Shown here piece after piece: positions 44,838 through 53,857 of a stretch of DNA of 64,000 bases (within the stretch, counting starts at the first letter, position 1; each line of letters begins with the position of its first letter). The stretch comes from Gillisella vitis (lineage in GTDB: Bacteria > Pseudomonadota > Alphaproteobacteria > Rhizobiales > Rhizobiaceae). The notes beneath the pieces are model-generated. The model was not told where the DNA came from. It searched no databases and was given only the letters and a program-made list of their open reading frames with translations. The stretch spans positions 145,902 to 209,901 of the forward strand of contig NZ_LMVL02000008.1 of NCBI RefSeq assembly GCF_001541345.2, read 5' to 3'. A program made the translations under genes and the position numbers.

Positions 44838-45986
44838 TCACCCCAATTTCTCCCGCACCACCCGCATAAATACCCTCGCTCCAACCTCAATCAACACATC
44901 TGGAAAGTCATAATCCGGGTTGTGCAGGGCCGGGTGTGTCTCGCCTGCGCCGAGGAAGAACATTGCGGCGGGGGAGGTGGTGCGGAAGCGGCCGAAGTCT
45001 TCGGAGGCGCGCATCGGCAGGGCGCGGGCGTCGTGGGTTATGCCTTCGGCATCGAGAGCGGTGGTGAGGGCGGCGACGGCTGCGGGGGCGTTTTCGCAGT
45101 GCAGGAAGATGTCGTGATAGGTGAGGGTCAGGCCAAGGCCGTGTTGCTCTGCTGTGGCCTGGGCGAGGGCTTCGGCTTGGCTGCAAAGCCCGTCCATGCC
45201 CTGATCGGTCAGGGTTCTCAGCGTCACCCAGATTTCGCCGTCGCCGGGCGCGATGCCGAAGGCGGGTTCGCCTGTTTTTGCGTGGGTTACGGTGGCAAGG
45301 CGGAAGTCGGCGGCGGGCGGGGTGCCGTGGGAGAGGGCGGTCAGGGCTGGTATCAGGCTGCTGATCGCCTGCATCGGCGACAGGCCGGTTTCGGGCTGTG
45401 AGGCATGGGCGGTCTTGCCGGTGAGCGTGATTTTCAACCCGCGTGAGGCGCAGTTGACCGGGCCTGCCTTCAGCGCCACATGGCCGAGCGGAATGCCTGG
45501 CAGATTGTGCAGGGAAAAGGCCAGATCCGGCGCAATCTCAGCAAAGCGCGGATCGGCCAGTACAGCGGCGGCACCGGCGCCATTTTCCTCGGCAGGCTGA
45601 AACAGCAGCACGACCCGGCCTGTGGCAGGTGGCTGGCGCGACAGGCCAAGTGCCAGCGCCAGCAGAATGGTCGAATGGCCGTCATGGCCGCAGAGATGGC
45701 CTTTCCCCGGAATTGTCGATCCATAGGGCAGGCCGGTTTTTTCCGTAATCGGTAGCGCGTCGAGTTCTGAGCGAAACAGCAGGGTCGGGCCAGGTGCCGC
45801 ACCCGAAAACACCGCTGCCACACCATGGCCACCAAGCCCGGTCAGAATGCGGTCCGGGGCTAATGGCCTCAGTGCCTCGACGATCCGCCGGGCTGTCTCT
45901 TGTTCCTCACCGGAGACTTCAGGATAGCGATGAAGCTCCTGGCGGATGGCGGTGAGACTGTGCAGATCGGTAGGGCTGAGGAACAT
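44838..45986 (-). CDS. M20-family amidohydrolase (hippurate hydrolase/HipO-like)
   Basis: 382 residues from the ATG at 45986 (MFLSPTDLHSLTAIRQELHR). It is a di-metal peptidase/deacylase: the core motif GHLCGHDGHSTILLALAL supplies two His and one Asp-type ligand, PAEENGAGAAAVL gives the catalytic Glu pair, and SLHNLPGIPLG another His. A dimerisation domain lies between about 185 and 290 (ASRGLKITLTGKTAHASQPE). Members hydrolyse N-acyl amino acids in the cytoplasm. The exact substrate is not readable. The first Met at 46028 upstream is less likely. Confidence 0.93.
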   Translation of the reverse strand: MFLSPTDLHSLTAIRQELHRYPEVSGEEQETARRIVEALRPLAPDRILTGLGGHGVAAVFSGAAPGPTLLFRSELDALPITEKTGLPYGSTIPGKGHLCGHDGHSTILLALALGLSRQPPATGRVVLLFQPAEENGAGAAAVLADPRFAEIAPDLAFSLHNLPGIPLGHVALKAGPVNCASRGLKITLTGKTAHASQPETGLSPMQAISSLIPALTALSHGTPPAADFRLATVTHAKTGEPAFGIAPGDGEIWVTLRTLTDQGMDGLCSQAEALAQATAEQHGLGLTLTYHDIFLHCENAPAAVAALTTALDAEGITHDARALPMRASEDFGRFRTTSPAAMFFLGAGETHPALHNPDYDFPDVLIEVGARVFMRVVREKLG

Positions 45987-46128
45987 GGTGGCTCCGCAAT
46001 GGCGTGGCTGACATGCGTCTGTTAGCACGCCCTTGTATCTGTCTGAAAGTGTCGAAACGCGGCTTGCGGGTTTGCGGCGGGCGGCAGCGCCGTGTATGGA
46101 TCGGGCAATGCAGGAAAAGCGGCAACCG

Positions 46129-47238
46129 ATGCATAAGCGCTTTGTCTGGGGCGTCGCCGCCTCGGTGCTGCTGCATGGCCTTTTGGTTCTGGCATTCCTT
46201 GCTCATTGGCCCGCCCCGGCGCCGGATGCGCCGAAGGAAGAGGTCGTGTCGGTTTCCATTGAGCCGCCACCAGAGGAAAAACCTCAGCCCGAAAAAACCA
46301 AGCCTGAAAAGCAATTGCAACTGGAGTTGAAGCCGGAGGCAAAGCCGAAGGAAGAACCTGCGACACCAGCCCCCAAAGCCCCCGCACCCAAAGCTGAAGA
46401 GAAGAAGCCCGAGGAAAAGCAGGAGGCTAAACCGCCTGCACCCGCACCACCTGAGCCGCCAAAGCCCGCCGAGGATAAGCCCCAGGCCCTGGAATCCGCC
46501 CCGAAGGACGAGGAGGCCCCGAAGGAGGATGCGCCGCCCGTGCCACCGCCTGCCGAGGAACCGGCAGCGCAAACCCAGTCACCTCCTTCCGCTGCCCCGA
46601 AAGCCGGGCCGGACAAGTCTGCTTCAGGCGATCCGCAAAAACCCGATCCGCCGCAACCGCCCGCCCTGCCAAAGGATGTGACGCCACCGGATGCCGGGCT
46701 GGCCCGACAATTGCCGACGCCGGACAAGGTGGAAAAGCCGGGCGGTGGGCTGGTGACGGAGCAACGCTTTGCGCTGGACGAAGAGAGCGCCGCACAGCCG
46801 CAGCCGCAGCGCGAGGCCTCGCCTTCGCCTGCGTCGGCGGACAAGAAAGCCGGGCCTGTTGCCGCGTTGAAGCCCGCCAAGCGGATTTACTCCAAGGCAA
46901 CGCTGTCTGATCCGCGTGTGCGCCAAGCGCTTGGCACATTGCCGCCGGAACGCCGGATCGTGCAGATTTGCAGCATTGAAATGCTGGAACAGATCCGCCG
47001 CGCCGTACCTGGTGCCGTGCCGGATGTGATTACGGGATCGCCGACAACGCGACAGACCATTACCGCTCGGCTGATGGATGTGTCCGGCGCTGCCTTCCGC
47101 AGTCGGGGGCAATGGTATGATATCAGTTACCATTGTGAAACGGATGCCAAGACCTTGGCGATCACCAGTTTCAGCTTTTCACTTGGTGCCGCCGTGCCGA
47201 AAAGCCAGTGGCAGGCGCGGCGCTTTCCGGTGAACTGA
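46129..47238 (+). CDS. DUF930-domain protein with TonB-like Pro/Glu/Lys linker
   Basis: 369 residues from the ATG at 46129 (MHKRFVWGVAASVLLHGLLV), preceded by AGGAAAAG; another ATG at 46108 adds 7 residues. One N-terminal membrane helix is followed by about 200 residues of Pro/Glu/Lys/Ala repeats (PEKTKPEKQLQLELKPEAKP), like the periplasm-spanning linker of TonB. The C-terminal domain (about 250–369: VRQALGTLPPERRIVQICSI… then RSRGQWYDISYHCETDAKTL) is DUF930, of unknown function. No ExbB/ExbD genes are nearby. A periplasm-spanning inner-membrane protein is inferred. Confidence 0.85.
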   Translation: MHKRFVWGVAASVLLHGLLVLAFLAHWPAPAPDAPKEEVVSVSIEPPPEEKPQPEKTKPEKQLQLELKPEAKPKEEPATPAPKAPAPKAEEKKPEEKQEAKPPAPAPPEPPKPAEDKPQALESAPKDEEAPKEDAPPVPPPAEEPAAQTQSPPSAAPKAGPDKSASGDPQKPDPPQPPALPKDVTPPDAGLARQLPTPDKVEKPGGGLVTEQRFALDEESAAQPQPQREASPSPASADKKAGPVAALKPAKRIYSKATLSDPRVRQALGTLPPERRIVQICSIEMLEQIRRAVPGAVPDVITGSPTTRQTITARLMDVSGAAFRSRGQWYDISYHCETDAKTLAITSFSFSLGAAVPKSQWQARRFPVN

Positions 47239-47241
47239 CGC

Positions 47242-47847
47242 TTACGAATGCCGGATCAGCCCGATGGCGATCCAGGCCATGACCACGGCGATGATCGCAT
47301 CCAGAACCCGCCAGGAGGCGGGCCGCGCAAATATCGGCACCAGCAGCCGCGCCCCATAGCCGAGCGAGAAGAAAAACAGGAAGGATGCCGAAATCGCGCC
47401 AAGGCCGAAGGCTGTCTTGTGATCCGCAAAGCGGCTGGAAATCGAGCCTATCAGCAGCACCGTATCCAGGTAGACATGCGGATTGAGAAAGGTGAGGGCG
47501 AGGCAAGTGGCAAGGCTGGCGGCGAGCGTGCTGGGCTTGGCCTCGCCGGGCGCAAGGCCGCTTTCGGTTCTCAATGCGGTCAGGGCGTGCCGGGCGCCAT
47601 AGGCCAGAAGAAATGCCGCGCCACCATAGCGCAGCACCGGCTCAAAAGCGGGCAGAAGGGCGGTTACTGTCGCCAGCGCGCCAATGCCAAGCGAGATCAG
47701 CAAGGCGTCGGCAGTGGCACAGGTGAGGGACAGAATAAAGACATGCTCGCGCCGCAAGCCCTGGCGCAGCAGGAAGGCGTTTTGCGCCCCAATGGCGACA
47801 ATCAGGCTCAGGCCAAGAAACAGGCCGGAAAAATAGGCGTTTTGCAT
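47242..47847 (-). CDS. argO: LysE/ArgO-family amino acid exporter
   Basis: 201 residues from the ATG at 47847 (MQNAYFSGLFLGLSLIVAIG), with GGAGCC upstream. Six membrane helices match the LysE superfamily: GLSLIVAIGAQNAFLLRQGL and HVFILSLTCATADALLISLG are family signatures, and FLNPHVYLDTVLLIGS is the conserved N-P-x-x-Y/W helix. The family exports lysine or arginine across the inner membrane. It is divergent from an ArgP-type LysR gene, its usual regulator. The DUF930 gene converges only 3 bases away. Confidence 0.93.
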   Translation of the reverse strand: MQNAYFSGLFLGLSLIVAIGAQNAFLLRQGLRREHVFILSLTCATADALLISLGIGALATVTALLPAFEPVLRYGGAAFLLAYGARHALTALRTESGLAPGEAKPSTLAASLATCLALTFLNPHVYLDTVLLIGSISSRFADHKTAFGLGAISASFLFFFSLGYGARLLVPIFARPASWRVLDAIIAVVMAWIAIGLIRHS

Positions 47848-47874
47848 AGAGGGCTCCACGTTGTGGCCCTTTGA

Positions 47875-47896
47875 CTAATGCAAATGAATTCATTAG
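47875..47896. promoter_or_regulatory. Dyad in the argO/argP-like intergenic region
   Basis: CTAATG and CATTAG (47875–47880, 47891–47896) bracket the palindrome AATGAATTCATT. It sits between the divergent starts, 28 bases from the exporter and 38 from the regulator, where a LysR-type (ArgP/LysG) site is expected. Confidence 0.45.
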
Positions 47897-47933
47897 AAAA
47901 ATTAATAAATATAACCAGACATAAGTAATTCTA

Positions 47934-48839
47934 ATGACGTTCGATGGTGAGCATTTATCGGCGCTGGTGGCTGTGCTGCGCAGCGGCAGTTTCGAAAAAG
48001 CCTCCCGTCAGTTGGGGGTTACGCAATCGGCGATCTCGCAGCGCATCAAGTTGCTGGAGGAGCGATCAGGCACGGCGCTGATCATGCGCGGCCAGCCCTG
48101 CTTGCCGACCTTTGCAGGGGCGCGGCTGTGCCGCCATGCCGAGGAAGTGGCCCTGCTGGAACGCCAGGTGATCGGTGATCTCGGACTTGCGCAGGCGGCG
48201 CAGGTGACGGTGCGGCTGGCGATCAATGCCGATAGTCTGGCGACATGGTTTGTTCCGGCCATGGCCGCGGTGGAGGGCCTGTTGTTCGATCTCGTGCTTG
48301 ACGATCAGGACCACAGCGCCGATTGGCTGCGGCGCGGTGAGGTACGGGCGGCGGTGACCTCGCTTGCCGAGCCCGTTCAGGGCTGCGATTGCCGACCGCT
48401 CGGATTGCTGACCTACCGCGCCACGGCCAGCCCGGATTTCGTGGCGCGATGGTTTCCCCAGGGCGTGACCGCTGAGGCTCTGGCCGTTGCACCCTGCCTT
48501 ACCTTCAACGCCAAGGATGGATTGCAAGCCGCATGGATGGAGCAGGTGGCCGGATGCCGCCTGTCGCCGCCTTGCCATTGGCTGCCCTCCAGCCAGGCTT
48601 TTATCGACGCGTCGCGTCTGGGGCTGGGATGGGGCATGAACCCGGCGGTTTCGGTGGCGCCTTTGATCGCCGAGGGCGTGCTGGTGGATCTGATGCCGGA
48701 TCAACCGCTTGCCGTGCCGCTTTATTGGCACTGGAGCAGGGCGCTGGGCCAGGCACTCGATCCGTTAACGGCAAGTGTTCTTGCCGCAGCACGCCAATGC
48801 TTGCTGCCGATGGCGCAGAAGCGTCCATCCATGCGGTAA
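47934..48839 (+). CDS. ArgP/LysG-type LysR regulator
   Basis: 301 residues from the ATG at 47934 (MTFDGEHLSALVAVLRSGSF). The HTH (EKASRQLGVTQSAISQRIKL) and the wing ERSGTALIMRGQPCLPTFAG match the ArgP/LysG/IciA subgroup that senses arginine and lysine and activates argO/lysE. It is divergent from the exporter gene with 86 bases between. ArgP senses lysine/arginine in the cytoplasm. Confidence 0.9.
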   Translation: MTFDGEHLSALVAVLRSGSFEKASRQLGVTQSAISQRIKLLEERSGTALIMRGQPCLPTFAGARLCRHAEEVALLERQVIGDLGLAQAAQVTVRLAINADSLATWFVPAMAAVEGLLFDLVLDDQDHSADWLRRGEVRAAVTSLAEPVQGCDCRPLGLLTYRATASPDFVARWFPQGVTAEALAVAPCLTFNAKDGLQAAWMEQVAGCRLSPPCHWLPSSQAFIDASRLGLGWGMNPAVSVAPLIAEGVLVDLMPDQPLAVPLYWHWSRALGQALDPLTASVLAAARQCLLPMAQKRPSMR

Positions 48840-48958
48840 GACTGCATTCACCACAAAGTATATTTGGGTCGTAGAAACAGATTGTACAACGCTTTGTTGT
48901 TAAGTTTTTCCTCATATTGTTGCCTCGCGTCGATAGCGGGGAGGCCTTGGGATAGACT

Positions 48959-49510
48959 ATGAAAGGGATGGTTTTTACGGAAATGCTCGAATTCGTCGCC
49001 GCGACCTGGAATGAAGACATGGCCGACGACATTATCGAAGCCTCTTTGCTTACCAACGGACTTGCCAGTGGCGGAGCCTATACCAGCGTTGGCACCTATG
49101 ACCATCGCGAGATGGTGGCGCTGCTGAGCGCGCTGTCGCAGCGCTCCGGCCTTGGCGTCGATGCATTGATGCAGGCGTTCGGACTGCATCTTGCGGGACG
49201 TTTCGCCGTGTTGTTTCCAGGCTTTTTCGACCGCAGCGGCGGTCTCTTCGGCTTTCTCGCCAGTATTGACGCGCATATTCATGTCGAGGTGAAGAAGCTC
49301 TACCCCGATGCGGAATTGCCTTCCTTTGAAATTCTGAGCCAGGACGGTTCGTCCATGTCGATGCTCTATCGGTCCGGGCGGAAAATGGAGGCCTTGGCGG
49401 AAGGCCTGATCCAAGGGGCTGCCCGGCATTTTGGAAGCACTGTTACGGTCGAGCGCAGCGCGGGCGACGATGGGGCAACTCTGTTTGTGATTACCGAGAG
49501 TACATCGTGA
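48959..49510 (+). CDS. H-NOX (heme NO/oxygen-binding) protein
   Basis: 183 residues from the ATG at 48959 (MKGMVFTEMLEFVAATWNED). The proximal heme ligand context is IHVEVKKLYPDAELPSF with His108 (an earlier His106 is adjacent), and the porphyrin-propionate motif Y-x-S-x-R is present as YRSGR (137–141). Stand-alone bacterial H-NOX proteins sense NO (or, in some, O2) and control a partner enzyme. Here the partner is directly downstream: the stop overlaps the start of a GGDEF–EAL protein (TGATG), so the two are translationally coupled. Confidence 0.93.
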   Translation: MKGMVFTEMLEFVAATWNEDMADDIIEASLLTNGLASGGAYTSVGTYDHREMVALLSALSQRSGLGVDALMQAFGLHLAGRFAVLFPGFFDRSGGLFGFLASIDAHIHVEVKKLYPDAELPSFEILSQDGSSMSMLYRSGRKMEALAEGLIQGAARHFGSTVTVERSAGDDGATLFVITESTS

Positions 49511-51045
49511 TGGTAAACCAGCCACTTGATGTTTCTGAGCCTGATCGGATCGACCGGCTGACCCGCCGTCTGGAGCGAGAGCGGGAGGCTCGCCGCCAAG
49601 CCGAGACATTGCTGGAAGCGCGTGCGCGTGAGCTTTATATGGCCAATTGCCAATTGGCTCGGCAGGCGGAAGATCTTGAACAGCGGGTTATGCAGCGCAC
49701 GGCGGAACTGGTTCAGGAGCGCGAACGCGCCATGGCGCTGGCCCAGCAGGACCAATTGACCGGGCTTGCCAATCGCCGCAGCTTTACCGCTGTTTTGACC
49801 GACACTTGCCAGAAGAGCCGCCTTCGGGGCGACCGTATCACCGTCATTCTTGTTGATATGGACAGGTTCAAGCTGATCAACGACGCTTATGGTCATGAAG
49901 CGGGGGATGCCGTGCTGCGGGAATTTGCCAGCCGGTTGGTGGTTGCGGCTGGACCTGGAACGGTGGCGCGGCTGGGTGGTGATGAATTTGCCTTGATTCT
50001 CGACCACCTGCCGGATGCGACGGCCGATCATGCCTTTGTCTCGAGTTTTCGCGCCAGTTTGCAGGAGCCGGTTCTCTTCAACGGCAAGCGGTTGGAGGTC
50101 TCGGCGTCTATCGGATATGCGAGCCTGCCGGATCACGCCGCATCGTCCACCGAATTGCTGCGTCATGCCGATATGGCGCTTTACGTTTCCAAGAAAGCCG
50201 GGCTGTCACTGGCGACCGGTTTCGATGACGACCTCTGGGCCGAGGCCAACGAGCGACGCTTGCTGGAGCTGGAACTGGTGCTGGCCATGGACCGCCATGA
50301 AATCATGCCCTGGTATCAGCCGATCGTCGATGGTGCCAGCAAGCGGATACTGGGGGTGGAAGTGCTGGCACGCTGGCATCATCCCTATCGCGGTCTGGTG
50401 CTGCCGGGTGTCTTTCTGCCACTGGCGGAAGAGCGCAATCTTCTGGATCGGTTGTTTGCGCAGGTGGCGCGCGCGGCCTGTGCGCAAACGGCGCCGCTGG
50501 TCAAGGCTGGCAAGCTCAATTACGTGTCGGTCAATATTTCTCCAAGCCAGTTCAAGTCCGGCAATCTAGCGATGGTCATCGCGTCCATCCTGGAGCAGAC
50601 AGGTTTTCCTGCCACAGCGTTGGTGGTGGAGATTACCGAGGACCTGATCATGTCGGACATGCTGAGGGCCGGGCGCGAGCTTTCCGAACTTTCGCGGCTC
50701 GGTGTTCGGGTCGCACTCGATGATTTCGGCACCGGCTATTCGAATATTTCCTCTCTCAGCAGCTTGCCGATCCAGTGGCTGAAGCTGGATCGCAGCTTGA
50801 TCAGCCGGGTTGGGGATGATCGGGTTGGGCAGGTTATCGTTCAGGCCGTGCTGCAAATGGCCCAGGCGCTCGGCATCGATGTTGTTGCGGAAGGTATCGA
50901 AACGGAGGTGCAGGCACGCTGGCTTGTGGAAGCCGGATGCCGCAAGCATCAGGGTTTTCTCTATGGCCGCCCAGCACCCTTGGAAGACTTGCCGTGTTTC
51001 TCGCAACCGGAACGCCCAAGCCTTGCGGCTGGAAAGAGCCCTTGA
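49510..51045 (+). CDS. GGDEF–EAL c-di-GMP enzyme coupled to H-NOX (HaCE type)
   Basis: 511 residues from the ATG at 49510, overlapping the H-NOX stop by one base. Residues 10–75 form a helical coiled coil rich in Arg/Glu, a plausible H-NOX docking or dimer segment. The GGDEF domain has an intact GGDEF motif (156–160, LGGDEFALIL) after DQLTGLANRRSF. The EAL domain has EVL (284–286) in place of EAL, but retains NISPSQF, EITED, DDFGTGYSN, KLDRSL and EGIET residues expected for metal and c-di-GMP binding. The enzyme may both make and degrade c-di-GMP, switched by NO through H-NOX, as in HaCE systems. Confidence 0.92.
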   Translation: MVNQPLDVSEPDRIDRLTRRLEREREARRQAETLLEARARELYMANCQLARQAEDLEQRVMQRTAELVQERERAMALAQQDQLTGLANRRSFTAVLTDTCQKSRLRGDRITVILVDMDRFKLINDAYGHEAGDAVLREFASRLVVAAGPGTVARLGGDEFALILDHLPDATADHAFVSSFRASLQEPVLFNGKRLEVSASIGYASLPDHAASSTELLRHADMALYVSKKAGLSLATGFDDDLWAEANERRLLELELVLAMDRHEIMPWYQPIVDGASKRILGVEVLARWHHPYRGLVLPGVFLPLAEERNLLDRLFAQVARAACAQTAPLVKAGKLNYVSVNISPSQFKSGNLAMVIASILEQTGFPATALVVEITEDLIMSDMLRAGRELSELSRLGVRVALDDFGTGYSNISSLSSLPIQWLKLDRSLISRVGDDRVGQVIVQAVLQMAQALGIDVVAEGIETEVQARWLVEAGCRKHQGFLYGRPAPLEDLPCFSQPERPSLAAGKSP

Positions 51046-51098
51046 CGCAGGTGCTCTATTGGCCATTTCCTTGACAGACGCAATTCGAGGAACATGCC

Positions 51099-51521
51099 AT
51101 GCCGCAAACCAGTCTGTCGATTTCCACGCGTGGCCAGGGTCTGTATGAATTTACCGATCAGGTTGATGATTTTGTCAGGCATGCGGGCGCTCAAGAAGGA
51201 CTATTGACTGTTTTCGTGCGTCATACGTCCTGCTCGCTGATCATCCAGGAAAATGCCGATCCGGATGTGAAGCGCGATCTCAAAGTGTTTTTTCAGCGCC
51301 TGGTCCCGCCGTGTAACGATCCGTCCATGGCATGGATCACCCATCGCCAGGAAGGGCCGGATGACATGCCAGCCCATATAAAATCGGCCCTAACGCAAGT
51401 CTCGATAGGTATTCCGGTGGCCAATCGACGGCTTTTACTGGGAACCTGGCAGGGTATTTACCTGTTCGAACATCGCGACCAGCCCCATACGCGCCAGGTA
51501 GTAATGCATCTAAGCTACTGA
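51099..51521 (+). CDS. yjbQ: YjbQ-family protein (secondary thiamine-phosphate synthase enzyme)
   Basis: 140 residues from the ATG at 51099. The conserved core LLTVFVRHTSCSLIIQENAD and WITHRQEGPDDMPAHIKSAL, ending GTWQGIYLFEHRDQPHTRQV, matches UPF0047/YjbQ. The His/Glu/Asp cluster (H42 region, H80s, H90s) is thought to bind metal. A weak thiamine-phosphate synthase activity has been reported in E. coli; the natural role is uncertain. It is 53 bases downstream of the c-di-GMP enzyme on the same strand. Confidence 0.9.
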   Translation: MPQTSLSISTRGQGLYEFTDQVDDFVRHAGAQEGLLTVFVRHTSCSLIIQENADPDVKRDLKVFFQRLVPPCNDPSMAWITHRQEGPDDMPAHIKSALTQVSIGIPVANRRLLLGTWQGIYLFEHRDQPHTRQVVMHLSY

Positions 51522-51761
51522 ACCACAAGCTGAAACTAATGAACCGAGACTGAATGGACGCTTCTGATGGCGTTCAGTATTGCAGCGTTAATCTCTCAGT
51601 CAATCGCTTACGGAAACGGGCTGTCCGACGCGAGATCTTGGTTGGCTTTTCTGCATCAGAGTTTTTTGCAGAGTAGTCAAACCCATGATTAGACAAGGTT
51701 TTCGGGGCGGTAAGCCGGGTTTTCAAAGAGAAACCCATGCCGTCCTTCGAGGAGAGAAACA

Positions 51762-52208
51762 ATGCGAAGCATTTTTGCGAAAACAGCTCTGGCTGGACTG
51801 GCCTTGATCGGCGCGGTGGTTGCCACAGTTGGCCCGGCCGCGGCCCAGCCGGACGTTCGCCTGGGCGTCTATATCGGCGGCGATGCGCCGCAACTGGTAC
51901 AGGCCTGGGGCGATGACGATTATCGCCGTCCACCACCGCCACCTCCACCGTGGGGTGGTCCGCCACCTCCGCCGCCGCCATGGGGCGGTCCACCGCCTCC
52001 GCCACCACGGCGTTGGGATGGTCCAGATCCGCGTTACGGTGGCGTTTGCTCGCCCGGTGATGCGATCCGCCAGGCCCGCCGCGATGGTTTGCGCCGGCCG
52101 AATATCGAACGTGTGACACCGCGCCGTGTGATTGTCGGTGGTATCCGTTACGGCGAATATGATCGCGTCGTTCTCGCAAACCGCCCCGGCTGCCCCTTCG
52201 CAAATTGA
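51762..52208 (+). CDS. Proline-rich exported protein
   Basis: 148 residues from the ATG at 51762, with GGAGAG upstream. A clear signal peptide (MRSIFAKTALAGLALIGAVV…AAAQ) is followed by DVRLGVYIGGDAPQLVQAWG, a low-complexity run of poly-Pro/Trp-Gly-Gly (three repeats of P7–8WGG, about 56–84), and a C-terminal domain (CSPGDAIRQARRDGLRRPNI…RPGCPFAN) with two Cys that could form a disulfide. The C-terminal part resembles small secreted rhizobial proteins of unknown role. A terminator follows at 52245. Confidence 0.8.
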   Translation: MRSIFAKTALAGLALIGAVVATVGPAAAQPDVRLGVYIGGDAPQLVQAWGDDDYRRPPPPPPPWGGPPPPPPPWGGPPPPPPRRWDGPDPRYGGVCSPGDAIRQARRDGLRRPNIERVTPRRVIVGGIRYGEYDRVVLANRPGCPFAN

Positions 52209-52549
52209 AGCCGGCCTTGAATTGAAGAGTGATTTTACATGATTGACGGCGCGCATCCCGACAGGATGCGCGCCGTCTTTACGTTTGTCTGGTGAGCAGG
52301 CAGGTACAATCGCTCTGGACTTATTGTTCTATTCGTCTGACTATGGGGATGGTTCAGACCAAAAGGCGCTGTCGTATCCACATAAGATGCCATGGCGAAA
52401 GGATAGAATCCGTCACTTGGTCTGGCCGAAACATTTCAGAGCCGACTGCATCATGTGTGTTTTATAAACCGGACAAATGATGCGACTAAAATTCATATCG
52501 ATATTTAGATTTATCCATTTTTAAAATTCGTTGCTGGAGACATGTCTCA
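52209..52549. other. Intergenic region before the dipeptidase gene
   Basis: About 340 bases. The left end is the terminator at 52245–52280. The rest is AT-rich, particularly 52480–52530, and should carry the promoter of the dipeptidase gene. No operator was recognised. Confidence 0.45.
52245..52280 (+). terminator. Intrinsic terminator after the proline-rich protein gene
   Basis: A perfect 14-bp stem (GACGGCGCGCATCC / GGATGCGCGCCGTC) with a 5-base loop is followed by TTTACGTTT. Confidence 0.88.
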
Positions 52550-53788
52550 ATGGACACGATTTCTTCTGAAAACATGACAGATTCTGTTTCTGAAATAACC
52601 GATCTGACTGTCAAAGCGCTTCACACACTTGCCTATCCGATCGATACCCATCTGGATTCGCTGTTTCTATCGCGACTGGCCGGATATGATTTCTGGAAGG
52701 GAGACTGGAAGGCGCATCGGCGCTCCCTCGTAGTCTGGTTGATCCGCAAAACCTCGCCGAGGGGACGCAACAGGCCGTTATCCGAACATGTCAGCGGACC
52801 GGATTTTCTGGAGGGTGGTTATGGTGGGGCCTGTTTCAGTGCCCACGCCTTGTGGGAAAATCTTATTCCGGCTCCTTTCCTCGACCCGTGGAAAAACTGG
52901 GTGGCTCACCAGCGTTATGTGGAAGACGTCGTCGATCAGAGCCAAGGCCGGATGCGGTTGGCGCGCAATGCAAAAGAGGTCCGCGCCGCGCAAGCGGTGG
53001 GCAAGCGATGTGCGATCTTGTCCATGGAAGGCGCGCATATGTTGGGGGCAGGCGGGGTGAAAAGCCAGGCCCTGCGGCTGGACAGGTTGGGCGAGATTGC
53101 CAGGGCCGGTGCCGCCTATCTGACACTCAACCATTTCAGTCATACCGATATCTCCGAGGCCGGCTATGCGCCGGTCAATCCATGGCGCAAGATCGACGGC
53201 GGCGGTCTGTCTGCCTTTGGCAGGCAGGTGGTGGAGCGTTGTATCGATGTCGGCCTGCTGGTGGATGTCACCCACACATCCACGCAGGGCATTCTCGATG
53301 CCTGCGAGATCTGTGTTCGCCGCCATGTGCCAGCCTTTGCGTCGCATGGCGCATCGCGCACGGTGACACGGGGTAGGGAGGAGAGACCGTCGCGTCATCT
53401 GGACAGGGCCTTGAGCGATGAGGCCATCCGCGCCATCGTCCAGACTGGCGGCTGTATCAGTGTTATCCTTGCCCCTTACTTCCTCCAGAACCGCTATCTC
53501 GCCGATGGCAAGCCGGACATGGATGCCGACATTGCCTTCGTGATCGCCTATTATGAAGCATTCGCGCAGCTCATCGCCAGTATGGAGATTGTCGAGGACC
53601 CCTGGAAGCATCTCTCCTTCGGCAGCGATTTCGATGGCGGCATTTCCAGCCTGCCGACCGGTATGCAGAGTGGCGCCGATCTTCCGAAATTGACCGAAGC
53701 CATGGTCGCTGCCGGTTGGCCGGCGCAGCGAATCATTGATGTCTATAGCGGCAATTTTCTGCGTGTCTGGCAGCAGGTTCGGCCTTGA
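52550..53788 (+). CDS. Membrane dipeptidase (peptidase family M19)
   Basis: 412 residues from the ATG at 52550, GGAG upstream; ATG 52574 is an alternative. It is a TIM-barrel amidohydrolase: the metal motif DTHLDS (His34-x-Asp36) opens the domain, ILSMEGAHML supplies the bridging Glu, LTLNHFSHTD and VDVTHTSTQG further His ligands, and FGSDFDGGI the C-terminal Asp. M19 enzymes cleave dipeptides, often D-/L- ones, or beta-lactam-like bonds. Bacterial members lack membrane helices, as here. The likely site is the cytoplasm. Confidence 0.92.
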   Translation: MDTISSENMTDSVSEITDLTVKALHTLAYPIDTHLDSLFLSRLAGYDFWKGDWKAHRRSLVVWLIRKTSPRGRNRPLSEHVSGPDFLEGGYGGACFSAHALWENLIPAPFLDPWKNWVAHQRYVEDVVDQSQGRMRLARNAKEVRAAQAVGKRCAILSMEGAHMLGAGGVKSQALRLDRLGEIARAGAAYLTLNHFSHTDISEAGYAPVNPWRKIDGGGLSAFGRQVVERCIDVGLLVDVTHTSTQGILDACEICVRRHVPAFASHGASRTVTRGREERPSRHLDRALSDEAIRAIVQTGGCISVILAPYFLQNRYLADGKPDMDADIAFVIAYYEAFAQLIASMEIVEDPWKHLSFGSDFDGGISSLPTGMQSGADLPKLTEAMVAAGWPAQRIIDVYSGNFLRVWQQVRP

Positions 53789-53823
53789 GGGCTTCGGTCG
53801 TGTCTTCGGTAGAAATAGAGTAG

Positions 53824-53850
53824 CGCCGTCCGCCAGATTTGGCGGGCGGC
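53824..53850. terminator. GC-rich hairpin between converging genes
   Basis: GCCGTCCGCC / GGCGGGCGGC with an AGATTT loop lies between the dipeptidase and TPR-GT41 stops. Neither side has a long T-run, so it is a weak terminator for both. Confidence 0.5.
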
Positions 53851-53857
53851 ACTGTCA

